Part shown: positions 30,051 to 42,379 of the stretch, piece after piece
How positions within the stretch are numbered: position 1 is the first letter of the stretch
Layout of the letters: each line of letters starts with the position of its first letter
NCBI GenBank assembly: GCA_022579005.1
Contig: MU401656.1
Location: forward strand, 1 to 64,000
Origin: Poronia punctata
Lineage: Eukaryota > Ascomycota > Sordariomycetes > Xylariales > Xylariaceae
DNA length: 64,000 bases
Reading direction: 5' to 3'
Made by a program: the position numbers and the translations under genes
Notes under the pieces: model-generated
Databases searched by the model: none
Seen by the model: the letters and a program-made list of their open reading frames with translations, nothing else
What the model was told of the DNA's origin: nothing

Positions 30051-32012
30051 ATGAGGTTCTTCGATATCCTCTCATCGTGTCTGGCCACGGCCGCTGTCGT
30101 GTCTGCCGTCCCTACACCGCATACAGAGAAGGACAACGTTGTCACGGATTCCGTGTATGACTATGTCATCGTGGGCAGCGGTGCTGGAGGCGGCCCTCTC
30201 GCTTGCCGGCTTGCCGTTGCCGGTTTCAGGACGCTCCTCATCGAGGCCGGCGGAGAAAACAACGGCAACCTCAACATCTCCGTTCCTGGCTATCAAGCCG
30301 CCGTCACTCAGGATCCTACACTGCGATGGGATATCTTTGTGAACCATTACCAGGACCAGAACCGGGCAAAAAGAGATCCCAAGTACACCTACGAGTATGC
30401 CCCTTACCAATACCATGTCGGTCCCAACCCCCCAAATGGAGCCAGAGAGAAGGGAATCCTGTATCCCCGAGCCACCGGCCTTGGCGGTTGTGTTTCGCAC
30501 AATGCCTTGATCTGGATCACTCCTCATGATAGCGACTGGAAGACCATCGCGACTATTACCGGCGACGATTCATGGAAGCCGGCCAAGATGAACAAGTACC
30601 TCAAAAAGGTGGAGAAATGGCTTCCCACCCAGCCAACGGACCCGACCATTGTTCTGGGCGACCGACAACTTGCCCGGCATTACGTCGCCGGTGCAGAGGC
30701 TGCAGGGAAAAGTATACCTGTGCTCTCGGCGCTCGTCTGGCTCGCCAGTCTGCTGCTGCAAAGCCCCAACAACAAACTGAACCCCTCAAGGGACGCTACT
30801 CAGGGCTACTTCCAAGTGCCCCTCACTATAAAGACCGGCGAGCGTATGGGAGTCCGCGAGTACATCCAGAGAACTGTCGCGGAGGGATACCCTCTCGAAG
30901 TGCGGACCAACTCATTTGTCACAAAGATCAACTTTGACACAACGGGGAACAAGCCCCGAGCGACCGGGATCGAATACATGGAAGGCGAATACCTTTATCG
31001 AGCAAGTCCTCTGAGTGGCCGTGCTCCCCGGAGTAAATCGTCAGTCAGAGCCGCAAAGGAAGTCATCATATCGGGGGGCACCTTCAACACCCCCCAGCTC
31101 CTCAAGCTTAGCGGTATTGGCCCGGCGAACGAGCTGAGGCGGTTTAACATCCCCGTCATCAAGAATCTCCCCGGTGTCGGAAAGAATATGATGGACCGTT
31201 ATGAAATCCCCGTCAATGTGAAACATTCCGCCAACTTTACCCTTCTAGACGGATGCACGTTCGACATGAAGGAGCACGACCTTTGCTTGAAGAAATGGTT
31301 GGAGAAGCCGTACATCGCCGGTGCTCGGGGAACGTATGCGTCCAATGGTCTCGCAGCCATGATGTTGAGACGATCCGACTTTGCATCGACTACCGATGTC
31401 GATCTCTCCATCTTTGGGGGTCCCATCAACTTCCAAGGTTATTTCCCAGGATGGCACGACGTCTCCGTGCGCGACCATCTTCACTTCTCCTGGTACACGC
31501 TGAAGGCGCACACTCGCAATCGTGCGGGAACGGTAGAACTTAGGTCATCCGATCCCTTGGACACGCCCCTCATCAACTTCAACTACTTTGATACTGGCAC
31601 AACCGCAGGCGGGGCAGACGAACTCGACCTCGGTGCCATCATCCAGGCCATCAGAAGATCACGTGATGCTCTAGACGCTTACAAGAACTACCCCATCTTT
31701 GGTGGTTCTAAGTTTGTGGAGGAGAAGCCGGGGGTCGAGATACAGACCGACGAGGAACTGGGCCAATACATCAAGGATGAGGCTTGGGGCCATCACGCTT
31801 GTTGCACGGCCCCCATCGGACCTGACGCCGACCCAATGGCAGTTTTGGACTCTGAGTTTCGGGTCAGGGGTGTCGATGGGCTGCGCGTGGTTGACGCTAG
31901 CGTGTTCCCCGATATTCCTGGTATCTTTATTCAGTCGGCAATCTTTATGGCGAGTGAGAAGGCAGCCGATGCCATCCTCGCTGCCCAGCAGGCATCCACT
32001 AGGCTAGTCTAA
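30051..32012 (+). CDS. Secreted GMC oxidoreductase, single exon
   Basis: This is an intact 653-residue FAD-dependent GMC-family enzyme (alcohol, sugar or metabolite oxidase/dehydrogenase). It has a signal peptide at about 1-19 (MRFFDILSSCLATAAVVSAV), the FAD loop VGSGAGGG (about 41-48), the first GMC signature around YPRATGLGGCVSHN, the second as GGTFNTPQLLKLSGIGPA, and an active-site His in GHHACCTAPIG. At the place of the second catalytic His/Asn (before QSAIFMASEKAAD) I read Phe in GIFIQS, as in some secreted fungal subfamilies, so the catalysis may differ from glucose oxidase. Its promoter region was invaded by element 1, whose LTR ends 91 bp upstream. The substrate is unknown. Confidence 0.9.
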   Translation: MRFFDILSSCLATAAVVSAVPTPHTEKDNVVTDSVYDYVIVGSGAGGGPLACRLAVAGFRTLLIEAGGENNGNLNISVPGYQAAVTQDPTLRWDIFVNHYQDQNRAKRDPKYTYEYAPYQYHVGPNPPNGAREKGILYPRATGLGGCVSHNALIWITPHDSDWKTIATITGDDSWKPAKMNKYLKKVEKWLPTQPTDPTIVLGDRQLARHYVAGAEAAGKSIPVLSALVWLASLLLQSPNNKLNPSRDATQGYFQVPLTIKTGERMGVREYIQRTVAEGYPLEVRTNSFVTKINFDTTGNKPRATGIEYMEGEYLYRASPLSGRAPRSKSSVRAAKEVIISGGTFNTPQLLKLSGIGPANELRRFNIPVIKNLPGVGKNMMDRYEIPVNVKHSANFTLLDGCTFDMKEHDLCLKKWLEKPYIAGARGTYASNGLAAMMLRRSDFASTTDVDLSIFGGPINFQGYFPGWHDVSVRDHLHFSWYTLKAHTRNRAGTVELRSSDPLDTPLINFNYFDTGTTAGGADELDLGAIIQAIRRSRDALDAYKNYPIFGGSKFVEEKPGVEIQTDEELGQYIKDEAWGHHACCTAPIGPDADPMAVLDSEFRVRGVDGLRVVDASVFPDIPGIFIQSAIFMASEKAADAILAAQQASTRLV

Positions 32013-34253
32013 TGTCTAATCCTTGGTCTGTATAACCGCGTGGGTGAGTTGCACTGTTAATGTAGTTAGCGAGCTTTCGTTGGTCCTCTCGAAAAACTTG
32101 AAGTAGGTACCTACCTGTAGACTAGATTTAAACCTTAATAATTTTTGGCTAGAAAAGACTGCCGCCTGGCCTTGGCGCAATGTGCTTTGCTGTCTACAGT
32201 TGTACTGTGTAAAGTAAAGTAGGTAGGTTTTAAACTAAGGTGCCTCCACTATGACGTATCTGCTTCAATTTCAAACTCCGTCTGTCTATGAGTTAGAAGG
32301 TAGGCGCCTCTGGACATAGTTACCATCCTGAGTAATGGAGCAATGGCCCCAACTACATTTTTGCCCATCAAAAGCTCATATACCTATAACATGACAGAAA
32401 GACGTACACTAATCAGAAGTGATCGTAGAAAATGGCAGTTACTTTACTGCTATCTTTGCCGCTTACGAGTAGTATGAGAGTACCTTGTCTTCAGCATTTG
32501 TTACGATCGCGTCCCTTTGGCTAAACCAAAGCGTGACCAAACACCCCGCTCATGTGCGGGGTAGAAGAAGCCTTAATAAGATTCTTTTTAGCTTCCAAAG
32601 CTGACAACCTCAAACTTGCCAAGACAAGCGACACAAAAATAAAAACCACTTATTCCAAGTTTTCGACCATTGAAGGCCATCGTTCTAGACTAGAAACCAA
32701 TAGTTTGATATCCAGTCTAGATCACTTGCTTGACCCCTGTGCTGTTATTTTAGTGTATCGGAACGCCGGAATGCCCAACTTGGTGCAGAATAAGTTGTTA
32801 GTACATCTGGAAAAAGCGTTGCCAACCCTTCCGTTTTCCTCAATTGAGGAAGGAAAGTGTATATCATCCCGGCAGCATCCGTTAGGGTGGAAATATATGT
32901 ACTGGAATCGGCTAGGTTTGGATACTTTTTCCTTGTCGCCGTCAGCCTCTTCATCCTTCGTCTTCTCCAAACGTTCGTGGGGGCACAACTTTGCAAGCCA
33001 TTGCCTCCAAAACATTTTCAAGAGAACCGAGCTTAGATCGCGCTATTAAGCGAGGCGAAAAAGAGTGCCGAGACGGTGGGAAAGTCTAGACTTTTACAGA
33101 CCAGAACAACATAGGTAACTGGGTTGTACACTATCTCAGCCCTTAAACTTGGGACTTTCTAGCTAGCCTTTGGCGATTAAGTAAGGGGAGTAAGGTGGCG
33201 AGCCTCAACCCGCAACATATCTAAGATTTGTTTTAGACCGTTTCGCGTAGCAGAATCTCCGGCCTGCGAGGGAAAAGCACATGGCGCAAGCTTGGCCGCT
33301 GACTACTAAACGTACTACTTGCTGCAGAATACAATATTATATTCCACGTGTGAATCCTTTCAAGAGATTGGGAAGCAAAAATAGATAGATACATTGTTAT
33401 CAATTTACTATAGATCTTGTGTTCAAAGCCTTTCCCTACGGACCCTACACACTCTATGGGTGCCGAGGTTGTCTTCCAACTCCTCCAACTCCCGTGACCC
33501 CACCAGGACGGTAGTGAGCGAGTTTCTAGCAGACAGCTCTTCCAGCTACCGTAGTATTGTCGGCAAGTCGGCAACGTAGAAACTCATGAATAAAGTCGTC
33601 CATTCTTCATGTCGTGAAAATTATCCTCTTTTATTCCAGTCCTAATCCTGATACGACAGTCTACGATCTAGTACCTGTATATGATCATTGGGGTCTAACC
33701 CGTCTTGGTAGGCGCGTAGTTAATATCTTGATCTTGATCCTTGCCGGCAGGGAACCAGGCTAAGCCCGGTAAAGACGGGACTTCGTAAACCTCTTTTAGT
33801 GCAACTCTCTAGTACATAGTAAAACGGAGTGCAACTCTGGATATTTCTCCAGCAGCGACGAACGGTCACCAGTTAGAATCATGTAATGATCAGAAACACT
33901 CACGCTAATAAAGCCTTCTCGCTACTCTAACGGCTTTCTATCGTCGTCTTTGCTGGCGAGGCTGGTTAAGCGAGCTTTTTTTGGAACACAGCTAAAATCA
34001 CACTACTCGGAGTCATGGGCATCTACCTAGGAATGTAGAGTCCAGTATGTAGAGTCTAGACGAGGGAACCATAAACGACGCATTCAACCCCGCATTGTCC
34101 TGAACCTCTACGGTATATAAGGGCTAGTCAGTCGGCATCTACTCAACATGTCGGATCATCCAGTCTGAGCTTACCCTTCAAGCCTCAAGACGGTCGACAT
34201 CATCCAAACTTTGGTTCGTCACAGAGCCCCGAGGAAGTTATATCACCTTCACG
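32013..34253. other. Intergenic region between the two GMC genes
   Basis: This is 2.2 kb of moderately AT-rich, unique-looking DNA. A 165-codon frame at 32552-33049 (plus) and overlapping minus frames have no recognisable domain, so I do not call them. TATATAAG at about 34113, about 140 bp before the next start codon, may be the TATA box of the second GMC gene. There are no repeats matching the two retrotransposons. Confidence 0.5.
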
Positions 34254-36399
34254 ATGGTTCGCCTCAATCCTTCAGTCTGGCTTTTGGCCCCAGCCCTTGT
34301 GTCCGCTGCGGCCCACCCGAAGGCCAGGACGGTCGTCGACCAGCCAAACGACGTCCTACAGGACTGGGCCGACCAACTGAGGAGTATGGCACCAAACTCA
34401 CTCGGTAACTTGACGCCCCTGTTCGGAATACCTCGAACGTTCGACTACGTCGTGGTGGGTGCGGGTACCGCAGGTACTGCCCTTGCCGTTCGCTTAGCCG
34501 AGACCGGTGCCAGTGTTGCCCTTGTTGAAGCTGGTGAGTATCTCCAAATCCTGCCTCCTTATTACCTGTGATCCATATGCGCCTGATGTTGATATTATCA
34601 AAGGTCAATACTATGATTTCACAAATCCCATCCTCAGCAGCACGCCAGGGCTGGATGTGTTGCCCATCGGCAGCGACCCATTGAACTCGAATCCCCTTGT
34701 GGATTGGGTCTTTGTTGCAAAGGACCAGCCAGGTGCAAATTACAGAGACATTCACTTTGCCAGAGGAAAATGTGTTGGTGGATCGTAAGTCACAGCTCAC
34801 CCCTATGCTCTACTAGGCTGTCCGCAAGAGCGACGTTCGACGTTGTGGAATGAAGCGAACTAATTTCGGCATCACCAGATCTGCGTTGAACTTTATGATC
34901 TACCAGCGTCCTACCGTTCAGTCTATGGACGCCTGGGCCGATGAGGTCGATGACGACAGTTACGAATGGGAAAACGTCTTGCCGTACTATGAGAAGAGTG
35001 TTCAGTTCACGGGCCCCAACATGCTGAAGCGCTTCTCCAATTCGACCCCGTCGTATAATCCCAGTGCCTTTTCACCTACCGGCGGCCCTCTCCAGGTCAC
35101 ATTTTCCAACTACGCCCAGTCCTTCTCTACCTGGCTGACGGCGGGTTTCGCCAGCATCGGCATTGGTGAGGCCCCAGACTTCAACAGCGGCAGCTTGTAT
35201 GGTGCGCAATACGCCCCCCACACGATCGCCCCTACAACCCAAACCCGCGCCAGCTCTGCGACCACGTACCTGAAATCCGCCATCCTCGGTGGTCTGTCCA
35301 ACCTGAAAGTCTACACGGGAACCCGGGCGGAGAAGATTCTCTTCAATGCCAACAAGAAAGCTACCGGTGTCCGAGTCAAGACCGGACTGATCTCGTACAC
35401 CCTGACCGCCACCAAGGAGGTCATTGTGTCAGCCGGGGCCTTCCAGTCTCCGCAGCTCCTCATGGTTTCCGGCATCGGTCCCCAAGATCAGTTGCAAGAG
35501 CATAACATCCCTGTCATCCAGGAGCTTCCCGGCGTCGGACAGAACATGTGGGATCATCCCACCTTCGGACCTTCGTACCCAGTCGACCTGATCACTCTTA
35601 CGCGAGAGGCCCGTGATCCTATTTACCTTGCCCAAGTTCTTCTCGAGTATACCACCAGCCAGTCTGGCCCTCTCACCAACCCGGTCGCGGACTTCCTGGC
35701 TTGGGAGAAGATCCCCGCCCCTCTACGCTCCCAGTTCTCGCCTTCCACCCTGGCTAAGCTGGCGCAGTTCCCCGCTGACTGGCCCGAGGTCGAATACATC
35801 TCCGGCGCCGGCTTCATTGGAGATTTCAGCAACTTCCTACTGATCCAGCCCATCGACGGCCGTATGTACGCCAGTATCCTCAATGTTCTCATCACCCCCC
35901 TGTCACGTGGCAATGTGACCATCAACTCCGCCAGCACGGCTGATCTCCCCACGATTAACCCCGCCTGGCTCGAGGACCCGGCGGACCAGGAGCTTGCCAT
36001 TGCGGCGTACAAGCGGGCGCGTCAGCTCTTCGCGTCAACCGGCCTAGCCCCTATTGTGGCCGGTGCCGAAGCATTCCCCGGTCCCCAGGTGCAGACTGAT
36101 GCCCAGATTCTAGAGGCTATTAAGAACAGCGTGATGACCCTGTGGCACCCGGCTTGCACGTGCAAGATGGGTAAGAGCTCTGATCCTATGGCTGTGTTGG
36201 ATTCCAAGGCCAGAGTTAGAGGTGTAACCGGCTTGAGAGTTGTTGACGCCAGTTCTTTCCCGTTCTTGCCACCGGGCCATCCTCAGAGTTCCGTTTGTAA
36301 GTCGTCCCACCTACTTTTATGGATATGGGCAGGAACACTAACACGTTTGCAGATATGCTTGCTGAGAAGATTGCCGAAGATATCATTAACGACAACTAA
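34254..36399 (+). CDS. Secreted GMC oxidoreductase, four exons
   Basis: Exons 34254-34533, 34604-34784, 34879-36296 and 36353-36399 (introns 70, 94 and 56 nt, all GT-AG) give 641 residues. There is a signal peptide at about 1-20 (MVRLNPSVWLLAPALVSAAA), FAD loop GAGTAG at 69-74, ARGKCVGGSSALNFMIY across intron 2, and the GAFQSPQLLMVSGIGPQ signature. The two catalytic His are in LWHPACTCKMG and, across intron 3, PPGHPQSSVYMLAEKIAEDI. The HPAxTCKMG/GHPQ pattern resembles the group containing versicolorin B synthase, patulin synthase and aryl-alcohol oxidases, so a role in metabolite oxidation or cyclisation is possible; the substrate is unknown. The gene is intact although the next retrotransposon begins 290 bp downstream. 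Confidence 0.92.
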
Positions 36400-36689
36400 G
36401 AGAATCGCGATACCCGTGAAAGTAGGACAAGGCCTAAGAATTTGTTTAAGGAGTATATATATAGCCGACATTGTAAATGAAAATGTGTCAATCTTCATTC
36501 CTGGACCCTTTGTAAGCAGACCATCGTGACTGTTTGCTTTGTAGGCTGTCTGCTTTTATAGAATGAGTCAAAGTATAAGCTCTGAAAATCCGACGTCATT
36601 CCAAGACCAGGAGGTACCAGACTCAATTAGATACAAGGTTAATATGCAGGGCCGTTATGCATTATAAGACAAGCCGGATAATTTCACAT

Positions 36690-36694
36690 GTCTT
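36690..36694. repeat. Target-site duplication GTCTT, left copy (element 2)
   Basis: This matches 44054-44058. Because AG follows both copies, a one- or two-base shift of the boundary (TCTTA, CTTAG) cannot be excluded. Confidence 0.7.
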
Positions 36695-36943
36695 AGCTTG
36701 GTAAGGGTGTAAATTTAGCAGGAAAGAGGGTCCGATCCTTCGGACTTACTCCGATGAAAAAGGAGGGGCTGTCACTTTCCTCACACCTATTATTTTAAGG
36801 TTGTAACCCCTTTATTATTAAGACCCACCTAAACCTTATTTTAAAGGGTACTTATTAATTTATTTACATTTAAACAGATATATAGAAAATACATTACCTT
36901 GTTTTTAACTTTTAATTCTTTTTGCAAATCTCTTATCTTTTTT
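36695..36943 (+). repeat. 5' LTR of element 2 (249 bp)
   Basis: It is collinear with 43805-44053; shared landmarks are TGTAAATTTAGCA near the start and the ACCTTATTTTAAAGGGTAC block in the middle. The outer half of the 5' copy is less mutated than that of the 3' copy, the inner half more so. Confidence 0.87.
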
Positions 36944-37057
36944 AGTGTCTTTAGTAAAGCAAAGGATAAATTAACAGTACTATATAGTTTAAAAAACCTA
37001 GTTAAAAAAATAATAAGCCGTAGTACTGTTATTGTGCTATAGTGCTAATTTGTTAAC

Positions 37058-37435
37058 AAGCTATAAAGCTGTCCTTTAACTATTAAATAAGCTATAAAGC
37101 TATTTAACAACCTTTAAATAAGCTATAAAGCTGTTCTTTAACTATTAAATAAGCTGTAAAGCTATTTAACAACCTTTAAATAAGCTAAAAAGCTGTTAAT
37201 CTAATACGCCGGAGCGCTATTTTTAAAACAAGCTATATAGCTGTTACCTTATTTTTTTAACAAGCAGTATTGCTGTCGCCCCCTTTTTTATTAATAAGCT
37301 ATAAAGCTATTATATTATTAGTTTAATAAGCTATATAGCTATTATTTTATTTTATTAATAAGCTATATAGCTATTATTTTATTTTATTAACAAGCTATAT
37401 AGCTATTACTTAAATTAGCTATAAAGCTATTTATA
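37058..37435. repeat. Array of AGCTATAAAGCT / AGCTATATAGCT palindromes in the leader of element 2
   Basis: About 12 copies of a 12-bp near-palindrome (AGCTATAWAGCT and variants) are spaced about 30-35 bp apart, beginning about 115 bp after the 5' LTR. The intervening bases partly repeat too (CTTTAACTATTAAATA, TTATTTTATTTTATTAA), so it is a degenerate tandem repeat whose unit contains a palindrome. Confidence 0.8.
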
Positions 37436-40400
37436 AGTTATAAAACTAATATAACTACTTTAATTAATAAAAAGCCTTACTATATAAGCAAAAAAATTAA
37501 AATTTACGTACTTTAATAGCTTTTTATTAAAAGTAATAGAAAATATTATAAAGCAACTACTTTTTAACCTAAGCTTTAAGTATTTAAATCTTTTATATTT
37601 AAAAAACAAGCTAATTATATTATTTTTATTAACTTAACTTATATAAGTTAAAATATTAAATAAAAAAATAAATAAAAATAAAATTATATAAAGATTAAAA
37701 AAAAGACCTTATTTTAACCTAGCAAATTATAGTTAGTTTACTAGCAATATATTTGTAGCTTAATAAATTTAATAAATTAAATAGAAGTTTTAAAAGGCTA
37801 AAGCTGCTATAGTATACTTAAATATAATTAAGGTAATAAACATGCTTTATAAAGGTTTTACTACTACTTTTTTAAATAGTTAAACTAACTTTTAAAATTT
37901 TAAAAATAAGGTATTAAAGCAAAAAGCAGATTTGTTTAACTTTATATTATTTAAACAAGCTTTTAAAAAAAAGTATTTAGCAGTAGTTAAAAATAAAAAA
38001 ACTATTTAGCTTATAAATAAGCTTAAAAAACTATTTTAAAAAAAAAACAAAGCTTTTATACTTTATTATAATAAGACCTTAGCTTTATTAAAGAAAATAG
38101 GCAGCAAAAATATTTTTTAACTAAGAAATCCTAATTTTTTAATAATATTAAAAACCTTTACTTTAAAGTTTATAATAAAAACATTTGTTAATAGTTTTTA
38201 AAACAAGAATTTATAAATAAAAGCTATTAATAAAAAAGCTTAAAACTTTTATTTTTTATAAAAAGCATTTAATATAGTAAAAAGTGTATTTTAAGTTTTA
38301 AAAACAAAGCGTTAATTATAAGCTTAAAAAGCTAAAAATATAAAAATTAAGCTTATAAAAAAAATAATTTTAGCTAATGCTAGTATAAATATAAAAAAAG
38401 CTATTTAAAAAGCTTATTTATTATTAAAGATGTTTGCTTTATTAAGTACTAGTATATTAGTTAAAAAGCCTTAAGTATTATAAAAATCTTAGTTTTAAAA
38501 TATAAGCTTTTAAACTAAAAGATAGTATAAAAGAAAAGCTGTAGCATTTAGATTTTTAAAATTTAAAAAATAGTAGTTAAGTAGACTTTAGTATGCTATA
38601 TTTAATTTAACTAATTTACCTTTATAAAAAAGTTTAAAAAACCTACTAGTAAGCAGCAAAGAAAAGGTATTATTATTAACAAAAGTGTGCTTTTAATATA
38701 GCAAATATAGTTATATTAAACTTAAGTACACTGTTTTAAAGTTTTTATACTTAAAACTATAAAAATAAGTATAGCTAAAAGCTTTAATATTTTTAAATAA
38801 AAAAATAAAAAAAGCTAAAGCTAAAAGAAAGCAGTTAATATTATTTTTAGCAACAATATATTACTTTTTTATTTTTTATAATATTAAAACTAAAAAATAT
38901 AATTAAAAAAATAAAAAAAGCTTTTAAGCTAATAAAATAAGCTTTTTTTGCTATATTTTAAAGATTGTAAATTTAAAGGCTATAAATTTAAAAGTTAATA
39001 AAAAAACTTTTAAAAATTTATTTAAAGAATTTAAAAAATTTAATAAAAATAGTAAGCTTAAAAAGATTTAAGTACAAATGTATGTTTTATAAAGTCTTTT
39101 AGCTAAGGTATTAAATAAACTTTTAAAAAGATAATAAAATAAAAAACAGTTAATACTTATTAAAACGCTTTTAAATAAAAATAAAAGCAAAGTATAAGAT
39201 TTTTAAAAAAAGAAAACTAGTTATTAAGCTTAAAAAATTTATAAAAAGCTAAGTAAAGAACTATTTAATTATAAAACCTTAGCTAACTAAATTAAAATAA
39301 AAATAAGTTTTATAAACTTATTTTAAGTAAGCTTAAAAGCTTTTATAGCTATAAAATATATAGCTACTTAGATTATACTTAAAGTAAAATAAAAAGCTAA
39401 ATATATAACTTAAATAAAAAAATTAACTTTTATAGTATTAAGCTTAATATTAAGCTTTATAGTTATTTATTTAGCTACTACTATATAAAAGGTTACTTTA
39501 ATACTTTATTATTTAAAAAATAGCTAGACGTTAACTAAATTTTTTTTTATAAGCTTTGCTTAAATAGATTAAAAATTTAATATTAATATTATATTAAAAA
39601 AAAAAGTTAAAAAGCTAGGATTAAAGCTTTTAAATTTATTAAATTTAAAATTTTAAAAACTTTTTATAAAAATATTAAGTAAAAATTTAGCTAAAATATT
39701 TTACTATATTATTATAACTTTAAAAGTTATAAATATATAAAAAATAGTATAGGCTATTATAAAGACTTTAGCTTTTAAAAATAAAAAAGATAATAAGGTT
39801 TGCGTTATTTTAAGCTTTTTTTAGCTATAAAACGTAGTAGTAGTAATTAATATTTAATTAAGCATGCTAAGTATTAGCAATATAAAGCAAAAAGATTTAA
39901 AAGTTTATATTAAAAAACTTATTATAATTTAATTAACAAGTTATAAACTATTTTTTATACTAAATAAACTTTTTATTAAATTAAACTTTAAAGCAGCTTT
40001 TATAAAAATAAAAAAAGCTTTTAATTTAAATAAGTTAGCAAATAATTTAAAAGATAATAGCTTAAACAATTTTAGCAATTTAAAAAACTAAGCTTTTATT
40101 TATAACTATACTATTAAGTTGTTTTAAACTATTAAGTTATTAAGTTTAAAAAAGTAGTTATAAGTATTAAACTAAGATTTAGTATAAACTTGTTTATAAT
40201 ACTATTTAAAATTTATTATATAGTTAACTTTTTAAAATTAGTTTATTACTTTTAAAATTAAATAGTATATTATACTTTAAAGCTTAGTACTTATAGTTTA
40301 AGCAAGCAAGCTTATAAAATATTAAGCTTTATATTATTTATTTTTAGTATAAAAAACCTAGTACTAAGTTAGTATATTACTTTTAAAAAAAAAACTGTAA

Positions 40401-42379
40401 ATAAAAGATTTATAGATTTAAAAATTATAAAATTTATAAATTAAAAGATTGTAGTACTTTTTTTAACTGCTTAAAAACTAGTTAAGCAACTTATTATAAC
40501 TTTTAAAAAAATCCTACTAACTATTATAAAAACCTAGTTTAATAAATTAAATATATATTTAAGACCTTTAGTGCTAGATAACTTTAAAAAAAACGTTATA
40601 AAAACCTTTTATACCTACTAAAACTTTAATATATTAAGCATTATAAATATATAAGCTATAAATTTATATAAGCACTATATTAAATTAAAGCTTAAAGTAA
40701 AGCTATAAAATAAATTTAAGCAAAAGGTTTAAACTTAAATATAAAAATACTAAATAAATAAGCTAGTTTAAAAAAGTATAAATTTAAAAATATATAAAAG
40801 CACGATTGCTGCTAATAAAAAGCTGTTATTATAAAAATTATAACTTGTTATAATAATAAAAAACTATGTTTTTTTTTATTTTAATTTATAAAAAAAGCAA
40901 AAAATTATATTTAACTATTAAAATATAAAGAAAAATATGCTAAGTATTAAAATACTTTTAATAGTAAACATATATAACTACTTTAGCAACTTAAGCGCTA
41001 AAAGCTTTTTAAAATTTAATTTAAAGTACATATTTTAAGTTATATTAATTTACTTACTATATTATTATATATTTACGTTTTTAGTACTAAAATTTTTATA
41101 AATATAACTAACTAAAATGCTGCAAAGATTTTAAACCTTTGCTTTTTTAATAACAAAGCTTATAAAAATAGCTTTAAAACTAATTTTAAAGCTAAATTTA
41201 AAAAACTTGTTACTATAGCTTTAAGCTTTTAAAAAGCTAATACCTATATTTTTCTATATAAATAATATTTTTCTATTATATTTTAACTTTTGTAGTTAAT
41301 AAAAATTTATTAAGCACTATTTTTTTTAAAAAATCTCTTAAGCAATATTAAAATTATTTTTTAAAAAAGTATATTTAAAATTTATTAAAATAGTTGCTTT
41401 AAAAGTGCTTTATTAAACTTATAAAATTTTATAAGTAATTTTTAAACAAAGTAAAAAAATTAAATTATAGCTTATACTTAAAAATTAAACTACTATTAAA
41501 TTATTTTTAAAAACTATTAAATATACTTATAAATAAATAAAAAACTATTTTAAAATAGCTAAACTTTTAACTAAACTAACTAGGTTAGTTATATAAAAAT
41601 AAAAACTAGTAAAAGCTTTATTTTTTAATTTTTTAAAAATAAAAGCATTTATAGTAGTTAAAATATATAGGCATATATTTAATTAAGCTATAAATAAATT
41701 TATAAATACTTTAAGATTTAAAAAAAGATTTTTAATTACTTAGATTTAAAAAGGCATTAATATACTACTAGTATATAATAGCTTTTTTTTTTATAAAAAC
41801 CTAATAAAATTATAGCACCTATAAATAAAAGCTTTTAGTTATTATAAAGCTACTTTGCTAGCATATTAAATATTTTATTATACTACTAAAAATTTAGTTA
41901 ATTATTTATATAAACTATAAACTTTTAACATTTTTTATTAATTTAATATATTATAAAAAAATATATACCTAGTAAGCTAATAAGCTCTAGCAACTAAATA
42001 TTTAAATTAAGTATATTAAAAAAAAAAAAACAAGGTAGCTAATGCCTTATTTAAAACAATCTTTAAAATAAAAAATTGTAATAATATTAGTATGCTAAAA
42101 AAGCTTAAAAAAACAGATTATACTAAAAAGTAGATTTAGAAAAATAAAAAAAGAAAATATAAAAACGTACTTTTAAAGCTTTTAAAAGCTAAGGCTAAAG
42201 CTTTTATTTAAGCTAAATATAATATAACTACTTAATTAAATAAAGTTAAATTATATGCTTGCTTTTTATAAAAGTAAACTAATAAATTAAATAAATTTTA
42301 AAATTTGCTAAATTAAAAAGTATTTAGTTAACTAAATAAAAAAGCTTAAAATAGTACTATTAGTAGTTTTTTAACTAAG

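Noticed and set aside
32552..33049. 165-codon open frame between the GMC genes
   Set aside because: No recognisable domain, no convincing start context, and equally long frames on the opposite strand at the same place.
37058..37435. Regular palindromic repeats resembling a CRISPR array
   Set aside because: Eukaryotic retrotransposon leader; the spacers are themselves repeated and AT-only, and there is no cas context.
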